Assembly (NCBI GenBank): GCA_964553405.1
Contig: CAZKLS010000082.1
Location: forward strand, 1-12,326
Reading direction: 5' to 3'
Origin: DATIRA01 sp964553405
Lineage (GTDB): Bacteria > Pseudomonadota > Gammaproteobacteria > Steroidobacterales > Steroidobacteraceae
Length of the DNA stretch: 12,326 nt
Every line of letters begins with the position of its first letter. Positions within the stretch are counted from its first letter, which is position 1. Shown piece after piece: positions 11,769 to 12,326 of the stretch. A model generated the notes under the pieces. That model was given only the letters and a program-made list of their open reading frames with translations. It was not told the origin of the DNA and searched no databases. A program made the position numbers and the translations under genes.

Positions 11769-12326
11769 TGCCGGTCCCCCGGCTCGACCAGGAACGGGAT
11801 GTTCGCGTGCGCGGCGTGCCGCTGGCCGTCGAACGCGTAGGCAAAGAGGCGGTACCGGCCGGGCGCCTTCACTGTGATCGCGGTCCTGGCGGCTGAAGGG
11901 TCCTCTACGATGCCCTCGAGGCTCGCAATGCATGCCTCGAAGTCACCGCCTTCCTGGATGGCGTCGCTTTCGGGCTTTACTTCCCAGCGGAAGCGCAGCG
12001 GATCGCCGTCGGGGTCGACGACGTCCAGGGCGACCTCGTAGGTCCGCCCGGCGACCAGCGTGACGCTTTCGCGTGACCCCTTGCCGTCGAGCCGCATCGC
12101 GTCGACACGCGGCGTGCGGTCCGCCGGCCAGCTGCCGTTCCACGCAAACTGCATCACGTCGACCGCCTCGGTCTGCTCGCCGCCCTCGAGCAGCAGCCCG
12201 AACCACGTCGGCGTGCGCTCCTGCTTCTGGCCCCAGAAGAACACGTAGGACCCAATCAGTTGCCCGGGGAATGCGCTCAGCACCTCGCGCCAGCCACGCG
12301 CGATGACGTCCGCCTTCTCGCTGCTC
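11765..12326 (-). CDS. C-terminal part of a probable glycosidase with an Ig/PKD-like tail (runs off the right edge)
   Basis: The last 186 residues, open to the window edge with no start in view. The first part, ARGWREVLSAFPGQLIGSYV, then WGQKQERTPTWFGLL and EAVDVMQFAWNGSWP, looks like the end of a TIM-barrel hydrolase: the WGQKQERTPTWFG stretch resembles proteins annotated as GH2-type TIM-barrel enzymes as I recall them, but I cannot place the family with certainty. After that, RTYEVALDVVDPDGDPLRFRWEV and VKAPGRYRLFAYAFD form a beta-sandwich of Ig/PKD type. The stop overlaps the GH17 ATG (ATGA), so the two are translationally coupled and probably act on the same glycan. A catalytic centre, if any, lies outside the window. 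Confidence 0.6.
   Translation of the reverse strand, partial: SSEKADVIARGWREVLSAFPGQLIGSYVFFWGQKQERTPTWFGLLLEGGEQTEAVDVMQFAWNGSWPADRTPRVDAMRLDGKGSRESVTLVAGRTYEVALDVVDPDGDPLRFRWEVKPESDAIQEGGDFEACIASLEGIVEDPSAARTAITVKAPGRYRLFAYAFDGQRHAAHANIPFLVEPGDRQ

Noticed and set aside
10791..11840. Plus-strand frame opposite the GH17 gene
   Set aside because: The minus-strand product has GH17-like catalytic motifs; the plus frame is a compositional shadow.
11769..11933. 55-residue N-terminal extension of the GH17 protein
   Set aside because: It lies inside the preceding gene, is arginine-rich, and would hide the lipoprotein signal; the coupled ATG with its ribosome site is better.
1..12326. CRISPR arrays, tRNA/rRNA genes, insertion sequences, integrase or attachment sites
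   Set aside because: No regularly spaced repeats, no RNA-gene cores and no transposase-like proteins were seen; the only clear direct repeats are the two operators.

Overview
This high-GC window looks like a glycan-uptake locus from a proteobacterium of the Xanthomonadales/Steroidobacterales/Caulobacterales type. The organism is inferred only from gene content: a TonB-dependent receptor of the Xanthomonas/Caulobacter kind, linked to SapC, a cupin/JmjC protein and tryptophan-halogenase-like flavoproteins. Nothing in the window fixes the taxon.

Layout. On the minus strand, read from right to left, are a large TonB-dependent receptor (8379 to 5437), a strong intrinsic terminator (about 5349-5378), and a tight four-gene cassette: tryptophan-halogenase-like protein A (5296-3737), SapC (3709-2987), cupin-8/JmjC protein (2963-1950) and tryptophan-halogenase-like protein B (1880-393). 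After a 205-base gap, the start of a secreted spondin-domain protein runs off the left edge (187 to 1). On the plus strand, divergent from the receptor, are a secreted CBM9-like protein (8640-9470) and a LacI-family regulator (9621-10685). Converging on the regulator from the right are a GH17-like glycosidase lipoprotein (11768-10743) and, overlapping it by four bases, the C-terminal part of a probable glycosidase that runs off the right edge (12326-11765).

Regulation. The 260-base gap between the receptor and the CBM9 gene holds two identical perfect palindromes, TGACAGCGCTGTCA, at 8412-8425 and 8446-8459. Between and overlapping them are two face-to-face sigma70-type promoters, both with 17-base spacers and with overlapping -10 boxes. 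Each palindrome covers the -35 of one promoter and the predicted start of the other, so a single LacI-type repressor could shut both directions. A degenerate copy at 9571-9584, just before the lacI-family gene, suggests autoregulation.

How the parts may work together (inference). The LacI-type protein would sense a sugar released from a glycan. GH17 chemistry points to a beta-1,3-glucan such as laminarin. The repressor would then release the divergent promoter, giving the receptor for oligosaccharide uptake and the CBM9-like protein. Read-through of the terminator, or a separate unseen promoter, would feed the halogenase-SapC-JmjC-halogenase cassette. The job of that cassette is not explained by sugar uptake. 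It is the most interesting part of the window: two halogenase-type flavoenzymes with intact catalytic residues and one probable Fe(II)/2-oxoglutarate hydroxylase sit in an operon led by an outer-membrane receptor.

No tRNA, rRNA, CRISPR array, insertion sequence or phage gene was seen.
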